A stretch of 64,000 nt of DNA from Bradyrhizobium sp. 199 (GTDB taxonomy: Bacteria; Pseudomonadota; Alphaproteobacteria; Rhizobiales; Xanthobacteraceae). The stretch covers positions 1,240,001 to 1,304,000 of the forward strand of contig NZ_JADPJI010000002.1 of NCBI RefSeq assembly GCF_023073355.1. The letters are read 5' to 3'. Below are positions 1-8,126 of this stretch, one piece after another (the first letter of the stretch is position 1; each line of letters starts with the position of its first letter). The position numbers and the translations under genes were made by a program. The notes beneath the pieces were generated by a model. That model had not been told where the DNA came from. It did no database searches and was given only the letters and a program-made list of their open reading frames with translations.

Positions 1-36
1 TTAAATCCCGTACCTGAAGGCATTTTGGGGGAGAGC

Positions 37-696
37 ATGATCAAGAATTATCTCGAGCAGCTGCGGATCCAGCGCTGGGACGACCATCGTTACTATCACC
101 ACAGCCGCATCAATCAGAGCCTGCACTTCGTCAGCGCGCTGAGCTTCCTCTTCGCCTATGTCTGGCTGTTCATCGATCCTGTCGTCTCCGCGCTGGTCGG
201 CTGGATGGTCTCGATGACGTCGCGCCAGGCCGGTCACTTCTTCTTCGAGCCGCACGGCTATGACCACATCAACCAGGCGACGCACGAGCACAAGGAAGAG
301 ATCAAGGTCGGCTACAACCTTCAGCGCAAGGTGGTGCTGATGTCGATCTGGGCGGCCTCGCCGCTGGTGCTGTTGGTCGATCCGACGCTGTTCGGCCTGT
401 TCACGCCCTGGGTGAGCGCGACCGATTTCATGCGGGAGGTTGCCAAGATCTGGCTTGTGGTCGGCGGTGGCGGTCTTCTGTTCCGCACCGTGCACCTTTT
501 CTTCATCCGCGACGTCGAGACCGGCCTCGTCTGGATGACCAAAATCCTGACCGACCCGTTCCATGACCTGATGCTCTATCGCAGCGCCCCGCTCGCCCTG
601 ATGCGCGGCGAGCTGATGGATCCCGGCCTGCACCTCAATCCGGAGCATACGCTGGGCCTGATCGGCGAGCCCACACGCGAAGAGCAGCACGCCTGA
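37..696 (+). CDS. Membrane protein resembling the Mpo1/DUF962 family
   Basis: The 219-residue product has a histidine-rich amphipathic start (HRYYHHSR near residue 20), a hydrophobic segment at about 36-62, the sequence GHFFFEP near residue 70, and two more hydrophobic stretches near 103-125 and 145-165. The spacing of N-x-x-LHF followed by GHFFFEP recalls the DUF962/Mpo1 family, whose yeast member is an iron-dependent dioxygenase in 2-hydroxy fatty acid alpha-oxidation. That function is only inferred here. ATG at 37 was chosen because a strong GGGGGAG Shine-Dalgarno lies just upstream; an in-frame TTG at 25 overlaps that site. It stands alone, convergent with the aminotransferase gene beyond a palindromic repeat. 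Confidence 0.75.
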   Translation: MIKNYLEQLRIQRWDDHRYYHHSRINQSLHFVSALSFLFAYVWLFIDPVVSALVGWMVSMTSRQAGHFFFEPHGYDHINQATHEHKEEIKVGYNLQRKVVLMSIWAASPLVLLVDPTLFGLFTPWVSATDFMREVAKIWLVVGGGGLLFRTVHLFFIRDVETGLVWMTKILTDPFHDLMLYRSAPLALMRGELMDPGLHLNPEHTLGLIGEPTREEQHA

Positions 697-734
697 GCGT
701 GCCGCCGCCCAGTCTGCGAATGTCCATGGTTTAC

Positions 735-822
735 GCCATGCCCGGGCTTGTCCCGGGCATCCACGTCCTGGAGCCATCGTGTGGTGATGCGTGGATGGCC
801 GGGACAAGCCCGGCCGTGACGG
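735..822. repeat. Intergenic palindromic repeat
   Basis: Two long arms (about 741-765 and 790-813, core GGGCTTGTCCCGGGCATCC and its complement) can form a near-perfect hairpin. It sits between convergent genes, where it may also act as a bidirectional terminator. Confidence 0.75.
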
Positions 823-839
823 AGTTAGAGAAATCGGGC

Positions 840-2504
840 TCAGCGCCCAAAACGCTTGGCCAGCATCTCCTTCAGGATCTGCCGCTTGATCTGCTTGTTG
901 GTGAGCACGCCGTCGTGCCACCAGAAGCCGTCGGCCTTCATCTTCTCGGCGGCACGGACGAAGCGTTCGGCGACTTCAGTGAAGTTGGCGTCGGTGTAGT
1001 TGAGGCTGAAGATCAGCCGGCCGGTGCCGACCCAGCTCAGCGCGAGGCCTTCGGCGCGCAGGTAATATTGCAGCATCCAGTTGTAGCGGGACGGGGTGGT
1101 GTATTTCACCGTCCAGATCGACGAGAAGTTGGCGAGCCGCACCGGCAGGTCGGCGTCGGTCATCATCTGGTTGAGCTTTTCGGCGCGGCCGTTCCAGGTC
1201 GCCTCCAGGCCGTCATAGATGGCGCGAAAGTTCGGGCTGGCGAGCCGGCTCAAAAATTCGTCCATCGCCGTCATGACGTAGGGGTGCGAGTTGAAGGTGC
1301 CGCGGGCGAAGCAGATATCGGCGGGACGATCGTCGCGGAAGCGGCGCATCAGTTCACGCTTGCCGCAGACCACGCCGACCGGCAGGCCTCCGGCGAGACT
1401 CTTGCCGTAGGTCACCATGTCGGCCTTGACGCCGAAATATTCCTGGGCGCCGCCGGGGGCGAGCCGGAAGCCTACGAACACCTCGTCGAAGATCAGCACG
1501 ATGCCCCGCTCGGTGCAGACTTCGCGCAGCCTCGCGAGCCACTCGGTGTAAGCCGTCCGGTCGAAATTGCCGCCGCGGGAGGAATCGACCAGCGAGGAAT
1601 CGCCGGGCGCATTCCCGTTCGGATGCAGGCCCTGCAGCGGATTGACCAGTACGCAGGCGATGTCCTCGCGCGTCTTCAGCACGTGCAGCGTCTTCTCCGA
1701 CATCTCGGCGAGGGTGTAGGTCTCGTGCGCGGCAATGGGGTTGCCGACGCCGGGCTGCACGTCGTCCCACCAGCCGTGATAGGCGCCGGCGAAACGAACA
1801 AGATGGGTACGCCTGGTGTGGTAGCGCGCCAGCCGCACGGCCTGCATCACGGCCTCGGTGCCGGACATGTGGAACGAGATCTCGTCGAGGCCCGAGATCC
1901 GGCAGAGCCGCTGCACGTTCTCGAGGATGACGGGATGGTAGGGGCCGAGCACCGGGCCGAGCGCGTGCGCGCGCTTCTCCGAGCCTTCGATGCACTCCTT
2001 GTAGAAGTCGTTGCCGAAGATGTTGACGCCGTAAGATCCCGTGAGATCGTACGAGGTGTTGCCGTCGACATCCGTGACGGTGACGCCACTCGAGGATTCC
2101 ATGAAGGTCGAAGTGCCGAGATACTCGCGCACGAGACGCGAGAACTGGAACGGCACGCGGTAGCACTCGGTGAAGTTCAGGTCGGAGATTGTTTCCGCCG
2201 CTTCCTTCGTCATCGCGCGGCCCTTGGGGTAGCGATCGGCATAGAGAGCTGCAAGGCGGAAGAAGGCGTCCTTGCGCTGCTTGACCACGTTGTCAGGCGC
2301 GCCGTCGCAGCCAAAATACCGATCGCCCTCGAACTCGTAGAACGGGAGCAGCTTTGCCACCCGGCGCGACATCTTGGAGTGCCCGGCGAGCGATCGGTGC
2401 TTGGCGCGGGAGAGTTCGATCCGCGCTTTCAGCTTCGGGAGGACGGCGGCAGCGGACGCTGCGGCGGCCACGGACAGCGAGAGAATCGGGAGTGTCGTTT
2501 CCAT
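840..2504 (-). CDS. Class III PLP-dependent aminotransferase (glutamate-1-semialdehyde aminomutase-like)
   Basis: A 554-residue protein with the fold-type I class III core: FHMSGTEAVMQA (PLP phosphate site), FAGAYHGWWDD, the aspartate motif VLIFDEVFVGFR and the Schiff-base lysine in TYGKSLAGG. It is longer than the roughly 430-residue GSA aminomutases because of about 120 extra N-terminal residues that open with a hydrophobic segment (residues 4-25) and so may tether it to the membrane. This makes a role in haem synthesis doubtful; the substrate is unknown. It is divergent from a phosphatidylserine decarboxylase gene, with only 35 bp between start codons, which suggests shared control and perhaps a lipid-amine role. 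Confidence 0.85.
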   Translation of the reverse strand: METTLPILSLSVAAAASAAAVLPKLKARIELSRAKHRSLAGHSKMSRRVAKLLPFYEFEGDRYFGCDGAPDNVVKQRKDAFFRLAALYADRYPKGRAMTKEAAETISDLNFTECYRVPFQFSRLVREYLGTSTFMESSSGVTVTDVDGNTSYDLTGSYGVNIFGNDFYKECIEGSEKRAHALGPVLGPYHPVILENVQRLCRISGLDEISFHMSGTEAVMQAVRLARYHTRRTHLVRFAGAYHGWWDDVQPGVGNPIAAHETYTLAEMSEKTLHVLKTREDIACVLVNPLQGLHPNGNAPGDSSLVDSSRGGNFDRTAYTEWLARLREVCTERGIVLIFDEVFVGFRLAPGGAQEYFGVKADMVTYGKSLAGGLPVGVVCGKRELMRRFRDDRPADICFARGTFNSHPYVMTAMDEFLSRLASPNFRAIYDGLEATWNGRAEKLNQMMTDADLPVRLANFSSIWTVKYTTPSRYNWMLQYYLRAEGLALSWVGTGRLIFSLNYTDANFTEVAERFVRAAEKMKADGFWWHDGVLTNKQIKRQILKEMLAKRFGR

Positions 2505-2539
2505 GTCAACAAGCGCTAATACTGTGAGCTAACAGATTC

Positions 2540-3403
2540 ATGACAGTCAAAGCCCTCATCGCCTCTTTCACCCAGCAGGAAGACCTCAATTTCCTGCTGA
2601 CCAACCGCATTCCCCGCGCGGCGCTGACCCGTTTCATGGGCTGGTACTCCAAGATCGAGAACCCGTTTGTGCGGGACTTCTCGATCGCGCTGTGGAAGCT
2701 GTTCTCCGACCTCGATCTGTCGGAGGCGCGCAAGACGCATTTCAACAGCTTGCACGACTGCTTCACCCGGGAGCTCAAGCCGGGGCTGCGGCCGTTCGAT
2801 CCGAATCCGTCGGTCGTCGCCAGCCCCTCCGACGGCATCGTCGGAGCTCACGGGAAGATCGCCGACACCGAGCTGTTCCAGGTCAAGGGCGCGCCGTATT
2901 CGCTGCTCGACCTGCTCGGCGATTCAGCTTTGGTCGATCAGCACCGCAATGGCCTCTTCGTCACGCTGCGGCTGACCTCCAGCATGTACCACCGCTTCCA
3001 TGCGCCCTACGACGGGCACATCGAGCGGGTCACGCTGATTCATGGCGATGTCTGGAACGTCAACCCCATAGCGCTCAAGCGCGTCGAGCGTCTGTTTTGC
3101 AAGAACGAGCGTGCGGTGATCCGCACGCATCTGGCGACGGGCGAAGCCGTGACGCTGGTGCCGGTCGCCGCCATCCTGGTCGCGAGCATCCGCCTGCACT
3201 TCCTGGATATGGTGCTGAACGCGCAGACGCGCGGTCCAGTCAACTTTCCCTGCGACGTCAGCGTGACCAAGGGCGAGGAGCTTGGCTGGTTCGAGCACGG
3301 CTCGACCATCATCATGCTCGCGCCCGGCGACTTCACGTTCTGCGACGGCATCGCCGAGGGCACGCGCATTCGCGCAGGTCAAGCTCTGTTGAAAAGAAAC
3401 TAG
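2540..3403 (+). CDS. psd: Phosphatidylserine decarboxylase proenzyme
   Basis: The 287-residue product matches the long (E. coli-like) PSD class: SPSDGIVGAHGKI (catalytic Asp), MYHRFHAPYDGHI (catalytic His) and the self-cleavage site in FEHGSTIIML, where Ser of GST would become the pyruvoyl group. It would decarboxylate phosphatidylserine to phosphatidylethanolamine at the inner membrane. The usual LGST is HGST here, which keeps the reactive G-S. Many rhizobia encode a short-type PSD next to pssA, so this may be a second, specialised copy; that cannot be checked from this window. Divergent from the aminotransferase gene. Confidence 0.85.
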   Translation: MTVKALIASFTQQEDLNFLLTNRIPRAALTRFMGWYSKIENPFVRDFSIALWKLFSDLDLSEARKTHFNSLHDCFTRELKPGLRPFDPNPSVVASPSDGIVGAHGKIADTELFQVKGAPYSLLDLLGDSALVDQHRNGLFVTLRLTSSMYHRFHAPYDGHIERVTLIHGDVWNVNPIALKRVERLFCKNERAVIRTHLATGEAVTLVPVAAILVASIRLHFLDMVLNAQTRGPVNFPCDVSVTKGEELGWFEHGSTIIMLAPGDFTFCDGIAEGTRIRAGQALLKRN

Positions 3404-3469
3404 CCTTCAATCCGCCGCGCCCGGGGCCTATATCGTCGGTGGGGGCGATTCTAGACCCACGGATTGCTG

Positions 3470-4033
3470 ATGGCGCGGGCGCCGGTGATGGCGGCGGGTG
3501 GTATTGTGTTGCGGCGAGGCGCTTTGCCGCTGATCGCGGTGGTGCGCCAGCGCAAGCGCAACGAATGGGTTCTGCCCAAGGGCAAGCTCGACGACGGCGA
3601 GACGCCGAAGGAAGCTGCGCATCGCGAGGTGATGGAGGAGACCGGCCACGACGTCGCCGTGCACGAATTCCTCGGCACGCTCGTTTACCAATCCGGCGGG
3701 CGCTCGAAGGTCGTGCATTTCTGGCGCATGGAGGCCGAGGGCGGTCCCGTCCGCAAGCTGATGAACGACATCAAGGGGGTCGACTGGTTGACACTGGACG
3801 ATGCGATCGCGCGGCTGTCGCGCGAATATGAACGCGTGTTCCTCACGCAAATTGGCCCGATCGCGCTCGCGGCTGCGGGGCTGGCGCCGTCGCCCGATCC
3901 GGAGCCGACGCCGCCGTTGGCCGCAGAAGACGCCGATGCAGCACTGCACACGGCGACACCGGCCGAAGCCGCTGACGAGCTGCGACACGGTCTGTTTCAG
4001 AAGGTGCGGACCTGGCTGCGCGGCGAGGCGTGA
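3470..4033 (+). CDS. Nudix hydrolase
   Basis: A 187-residue protein with a complete Nudix box at residues 38-60: G38, E44, then R52-E-x-x-E56-E57-x-G. It would hydrolyse a nucleoside diphosphate linked to another group, using Mg2+. The opening AAGGIVLRRG and the WVLPKGKLDDGE stretch resemble the MutT/diadenosine-polyphosphate type, but substrate cannot be set from motifs. The C-terminal 60 residues are Ala/Pro/acid-rich and probably disordered. ATG 3470 was preferred to the in-frame TTG at 3464. It follows psd by 66 bp and may be co-transcribed. Confidence 0.8.
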   Translation: MARAPVMAAGGIVLRRGALPLIAVVRQRKRNEWVLPKGKLDDGETPKEAAHREVMEETGHDVAVHEFLGTLVYQSGGRSKVVHFWRMEAEGGPVRKLMNDIKGVDWLTLDDAIARLSREYERVFLTQIGPIALAAAGLAPSPDPEPTPPLAAEDADAALHTATPAEAADELRHGLFQKVRTWLRGEA

Positions 4034-4104
4034 GTTTGCTCGTCCTTGCGGGTGCGAGAATGTCCGCGACTTAGGATGGCGAGATCGCCAAGCGCTCTCC
4101 AAGT

Positions 4105-4182
4105 CGTCATCGCGAGCGCAGCGAAGCAATCCAGAATCTTTCCGCGGAGGGACTCTGGATTGCTTCGCTGCTCGCAATGACG
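4105..4182. repeat. Intergenic inverted repeat
   Basis: Arms of about 30 bases (CGTCATCGCGAGCGCAGCGA... and its complement ending CTCGCAATGACG) flank a short loop. It lies between the convergent Nudix and FecR genes. The GCTCGCAATGAC end also occurs near 40727-40738. Confidence 0.75.
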
Positions 4183-4238
4183 AAGAGGAGCAGGCTGATC
4201 GCGATTGACGTCAATCCTCAGGGTGAGGGGCGGCACAA

Positions 4239-5668
4239 TCACCACCGCTCCTTCTTCTCCTTTGGAGCTGGCGCTTGCCTTCGCGGCACCGCCGGACGCT
4301 GCGCGGCGGGGAGGCGCTGCTGGAATCCGTCCGGGCGCTGCAAGCCTGGCCGTTGAGCCGCGGGTGGTTGGCCGGGCTGCATGCCGGTGCGCGGCAGCTC
4401 TTGCTGCGGATTGGTCCCGCTAGGCTGCGGCGGCACAATACCTCCGGGCTGCGTCGAGCCCTGTCCACCACGTTGCGGCTGGGTTTGCGGCGTCCCGTTG
4501 GGCTGCGCGCCGGTGCGCGGCCCGCCTGGACGCCCCGCGCCGTGCTGCTGTCCCTGCTGGCCTTGCTGCTGCTGACCTTGACCCGCGCGCGGCGCCCCCG
4601 GCTGCACAGCGCCGCCTTGTTGTCCCTGCCGCTGCGGTGGCTGAGCGCGATGTCGGCCCGGTGTGCCCGGCTGCTGCTGACCCGGACGGTTGTTCAGGCC
4701 GGGCTGGCCGTTCGGCCGCTGCGGTTGCTGTCCCGGCGCCGCGTTGGGTCGCAATTGCTGCTGCTGCGGCGGCTGCGCCGGCCGCGGAATGCGGCTGAGC
4801 GCGGTCGGATTGGCGCGGCGGAAGTCGCGCTGCTCGTTGACGATCTGCCGGCCCGTGGTTTGCGCCAGATGCACCTGGCCGACGAAGCCGCGGTCGCGCG
4901 CGATCTGCTGCGGCGCGATCGTACCGCGGCGAAGCGCATGGTTCCGGCAGTGGCCGCGCCGGGACGGATCGCAAAGCCGCTCGATGCTTGCGTCAGCGCG
5001 CCGAGCCGCGTGCCGCTGGTGCGGTCGTCGACGTCGATGTGACCGACGCGGCCATCGGCGTCGGGATAGAGCTTGATGTTGACGTTGCGCGCGCCGTTCG
5101 CTGCCGCGCCTTCAGGCACGTCGATGACGCCGGTGGTGCCCCGGATGCCGAGCGTCGCCGTCGGCGTCGTGATCTTCATGTTGCCGGTCTTCGCCACCGC
5201 CGCCGCGACGAAGGCGACCGTGCCCTTGCCGACGTCGAAGATTCCCGAGTTCTGCTTGCCGCCGTCCTCGTAAACGTAATTGTCGATGGTGATCCTGGCG
5301 CTGGCCGAGAGGTTGAACGTTGTCGCGTCGTTGAACGTGATGCCAAGCGAGGAGTTCGACGAGGTCTGGACGACGTCGTTGAGATAGATGTCGTCGCGGA
5401 CGCGCAGCGGATAGGAATTCTTGTCGCGGATCACGGTCGCGATGCCCGCCACGGTCGCGACGTTGCCGATCGGCTCGACGGCGGTGGGTTGCGCGTCTGG
5501 CGCGGGGGCGGGGGAAGCCGATGGAGTCGGGGAGGGATCCGGTGTCGGCTGCGCTTGCGGCTGCGCCTGGGCGAGCTCGATTGCATCGGATGCATACGCC
5601 ACGCTGCCGCCTGCCAGCGGCAATGCCAGCAGCGCAAGCGCGAACAAGAGGCGGCGCCAAGCCAGCAT
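4239..5668 (-). pseudogene. FecR-domain secreted protein with a Q/P/G-rich tail, frameshifted
   Basis: Starting at ATG 5668 the frame encodes a signal peptide (MLAWRRLLFALALLALPLAGG), a Pro/Ala spacer and a FecR domain (VATVAGIATVIRDKN ... LGIRGTTGVIDVPEG), ending sensibly at GFAIRPGAATAGTMRFAAV. Near 4919-4922 the frame turns into an Arg/Ser-rich stretch, while the adjacent frame continues with IAPQQIARDRGFVGQ and a long Gln/Pro/Gly-rich tail to a TGA at 4239. One missing base at GGTACGATC (for example GGTACCGATC) would restore a protein of about 476 residues. FecR domains in such periplasmic proteins are probably ligand- or wall-binding rather than iron regulators. It is either a real null allele or a sequencing error. 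Confidence 0.8.
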
Positions 5669-5780
5669 TGATGTCACGAGGAAGTCCCGATCAGAACGCG
5701 AGGCGAGATCTGGCAATATCAGCCGGATTGAGCTGAATGGTGGATGAACATGTGTGGCAGGAGGGCGAACGTTCAACCGC

Positions 5781-5904
5781 GCTCTATCCCCTCATGGTGA
5801 GGAGCGCGCCCTTTGCGCGCGTCTCGAACCATGCAGGCCCCCCGTGCTGATCCGGGCCTTCGAGACGCCTGCTCTGCAGGCTCCTCTGGGTGAGGGGATA
5901 GAGT
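5781..5904. repeat. Intergenic palindromic repeat
   Basis: CTCTATCCCCTCATGGTGAG at one end is answered by CTCTGGGTGAGGGGATAGAG at the other, with a smaller inner inverted repeat (GCGCGTCTCGAA / TTCGAGACGC). It is a long imperfect palindrome between two minus-strand genes. Confidence 0.8.
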
Positions 5905-5984
5905 GAGGCTGTCGCGCGAAAATCCCGGGTCGATGTCTTTCATCGCCCGGGATTGAGATGCTGTGGGACGACACCCTCGTTTTA

Positions 5985-6773
5985 TCAGCTCACCCGCTTC
6001 CAGGTCTGGCCGCCGCAGAACATGCCGCCGAAGGCGCAGCCCTGCACGCGCATCGCATTCGGGCCCTTCATGGCGATCGTGGAGTCGTAGTTGCGGCCGG
6101 AATCGGGATCGTGGATGCGGCCGCTCCACTTTGAGCCCTCGGGCTTCATGTTGATCAGGATGCGCGCATTGGTCTTCTCGGCGTAACCGCAGAGATTGGT
6201 GCCGCACTGTTCGACGCGGACATTGCCCTTGTTCTCTTCGGTGGCCCAGACGCCGATCGGCGAGTTCGCCGCGGCCACGGGCGCAGCGGCCACCGGGGCA
6301 GGGGCAGGCGCGGGAGCAACCGCGACCGGCGCGGGTGCAGGAGCAGGAGCAGGCGCCGCGGCCGGTGCGGGCTGCATCGTGTTGTCGAAGCTGACGGATG
6401 GCGCGGCGGTTGCGGCCGTCACGGGCGCGGCGGGAGCTGCCGGTGCGGTCGCCTGAACCGGCGCCTGTTGCACAGGCTGCTGCTGCACGGGAGCCGGCGC
6501 GGGCTGCGCGGTCGTCGCCGGAGCCGGCGTGGTATCGACGTCATCATCCTTGGAGCCGCCGAGACCCTTGAGGTTGATGTTGTTCAGCTTGATCGGCTTG
6601 TCCGACAGGCCCGGCGCGACGATGGTCACGCAGTTGAGCGAGGCACAGTTGCGCGGCGTCTCGATGCGGATGTGCTGGCCCTCGATCTGGAACGAGATCG
6701 AATTGCCGCCGGCATGTGCGGCGGCGGTCGAAGCGAGGAAGAGCGCAGTGGCGGCGATGGTGAGCTTGTTCAT
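5985..6773 (-). CDS. Secreted DUF2147-domain protein
   Basis: A 262-residue protein: signal peptide (about 1-21, cleavage after AHA), an N-terminal module SFQIEGQHIRIETPRNCASLNCVTI with two cysteines, a long Pro/Ala/Val low-complexity linker (about 75-165), and a C-terminal DUF2147 domain (SPIGVWATEENKGNVRVEQCG ... GCAFGGMFCGGQTWKRV). The start at 6773 is fixed by a GGAGG site 6 bases upstream. DUF2147 proteins are small periplasmic beta-barrel proteins of unknown role. It is divergent from a paralogue at 6968 with the same architecture. Confidence 0.85.
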   Translation of the reverse strand: MNKLTIAATALFLASTAAAHAGGNSISFQIEGQHIRIETPRNCASLNCVTIVAPGLSDKPIKLNNINLKGLGGSKDDDVDTTPAPATTAQPAPAPVQQQPVQQAPVQATAPAAPAAPVTAATAAPSVSFDNTMQPAPAAAPAPAPAPAPVAVAPAPAPAPVAAAPVAAANSPIGVWATEENKGNVRVEQCGTNLCGYAEKTNARILINMKPEGSKWSGRIHDPDSGRNYDSTIAMKGPNAMRVQGCAFGGMFCGGQTWKRVS

Positions 6774-6967
6774 GACAACCTCCGAAAATGGCGTGGTCCG
6801 AGATGGACCGGAGTCGCTGGTGGATGAAGCGTGGTTCGACCCTACGCCGGGCCGCTCAGGTGTTCTGTGATGGGCGTCACAACGGTTCGCCAGCGTCTGG
6901 GTGAGGCAGCGCACATTCAGCCGCGCCTCATCCGCATAACTTTGCCGCGACACGACAGGAGACGCCG

Positions 6968-7816
6968 ATGATCCGGCTTGTGACTTCGCTTGGCACATTG
7001 ATCGCTTTGATGGCGGTCGTGCCCGCGGCCGAGGCCGGTTCCTACTCCTTCTCGATCGGCGGCCACCGCTTTCACGTCGAGTCGCCCAGGAGCTGCCGAT
7101 CCGCCTCCTGCGTTTCAATTTCCTCCCATCGCAGCCTGCGGCGCGCGGAGGATGTCGACACCAGGCCCGTTCCGCCGCCCGCGCCGCTCGCCCAGGCGCC
7201 GCAGCCGGTCTATCCAGTGGCGCCGATCCGGCCGCCCGAGGCGGCCGTTGTCGCGGCACCGCCGCCAGCTCCCGCCCCCGTCCTTGCCGCAACGACGTCG
7301 CAGCCGGTTGCGCCGCCGCCCGCGCCGTCACGGATTGAGTTGCCGCGCGTCGATCCGCCGAAGACTATTACGCTCGACCCCCCGCGCATGGAGCCGCCGG
7401 TCGTTGCGCCAAGGCTCGAGATCAAGCAGGCGGCACCGGCCGCACAGCGCAGCGACGACGAGCCGGCCTATTCGCCGCTCGGCGAATGGGAAAGCCCGGG
7501 TGCCAAGGGGACGGTGCGGATCGAACGCTGCGGACCGGCGCTGTGCGGTTTCGCGCTCACGGAGGCGTCGAACAGGGGCGAGAGCGTGCTCGTCAACATG
7601 AAGCCGAGAACGCACGACGTTTGGGCCGGCAGCATCTACAGTCGTTCCAGCGGCAGCACCTATTATGGAACGATGACGTTGAAGAGCTCCGGCACGCTCC
7701 ATGTCGAGGCCTGCGCGATCGGCCGCTTCTGGTGCTCGGGCAACGACTGGACGCGGGTCGAGGAGCCCCGCGAGCAACGGATCACGACATCGCGGCAGTG
7801 GGGCGCACGGTCGTAG
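6968..7816 (+). CDS. Secreted DUF2147-domain protein, paralogue
   Basis: A 282-residue protein built like its divergent neighbour: signal peptide (1-23, AEA cleavage), SFSIGGHRFHVESPRSCRSA module with a paired Cys, a Pro-rich linker (about 60-165) and a DUF2147 domain (SPLGEWESPGAKGTVRIERCG ... GRFWCSGNDWTRV). AGGAGA precedes the ATG. Shared N- and C-terminal modules around unrelated linkers indicate an old duplication. Function is unknown; a role in the cell envelope is inferred from export alone. Confidence 0.85.
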   Translation: MIRLVTSLGTLIALMAVVPAAEAGSYSFSIGGHRFHVESPRSCRSASCVSISSHRSLRRAEDVDTRPVPPPAPLAQAPQPVYPVAPIRPPEAAVVAAPPPAPAPVLAATTSQPVAPPPAPSRIELPRVDPPKTITLDPPRMEPPVVAPRLEIKQAAPAAQRSDDEPAYSPLGEWESPGAKGTVRIERCGPALCGFALTEASNRGESVLVNMKPRTHDVWAGSIYSRSSGSTYYGTMTLKSSGTLHVEACAIGRFWCSGNDWTRVEEPREQRITTSRQWGARS

Positions 7817-7853
7817 CTCGTCACGATAAGCCGTCCCGACGCGCTTGATGAGT

Positions 7854-7937
7854 CTAGATCATGCCGAGCACGATGGCGCCGACGAAGGCCATGGCGAGGT
7901 ACGCGGTGACTACGCTCAGTCTCCCGGCGAAGGTCAT
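7854..7937 (-). CDS. 27-residue single-pass membrane peptide
   Basis: Minus-strand ATG at 7937 is preceded by a GAGGGACC ribosome-binding site and opens 27 codons ending in TAG. The product starts MTFAGRLSVVTAYLAMAF and continues with a hydrophobic run to GMI, so almost the whole peptide is one transmembrane helix with an Arg near the N-terminus. No function is known to me. It stands between the DUF2147 gene and the extensin-like gene, convergent with the former and divergent from the latter. Confidence 0.6.
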   Translation of the reverse strand: MTFAGRLSVVTAYLAMAFVGAIVLGMI

Positions 7938-8126
7938 GAGGTCCCTCCCTCAACGCGCGCTGCTTGGCGCGCGACCTCATGGTTAACAGAAAGTGCGTTT
8001 CCGAAAAAGTCAGTCTTGCTGTCGCTCAGGCCTGCCGAGGTTTCGTCGCGCACAGCCGGCATGGTTAAAGAAACATGAAATCAACGTGTTGAAGAGTCTT
8101 TAAGTAAATTCACCGAACGTGCGTGC

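Noticed and set aside
1..921. Minus-strand frame of 306 residues at the window start
   Set aside because: It is Arg/His/Asp-rich with no domain, and covers the membrane protein gene on the other strand, which has a good ribosome-binding site.
840..2504. Assigning hemL (haem synthesis) to the class III aminotransferase
   Set aside because: The long hydrophobic N-terminal extension and PSD neighbour do not fit the soluble haem-pathway enzyme, so no symbol is given.
699..2519. Long plus-strand open frame opposite the aminotransferase gene
   Set aside because: In high-GC DNA the antisense of a real gene often stays open. Its product has no family features, while the minus strand encodes a full PLP enzyme.
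4275..5042. Plus-strand Leu/Arg-rich frame opposite the FecR gene tail
   Set aside because: It is the complement of the Gln/Pro/Gly-rich low-complexity tail and has no start signal.
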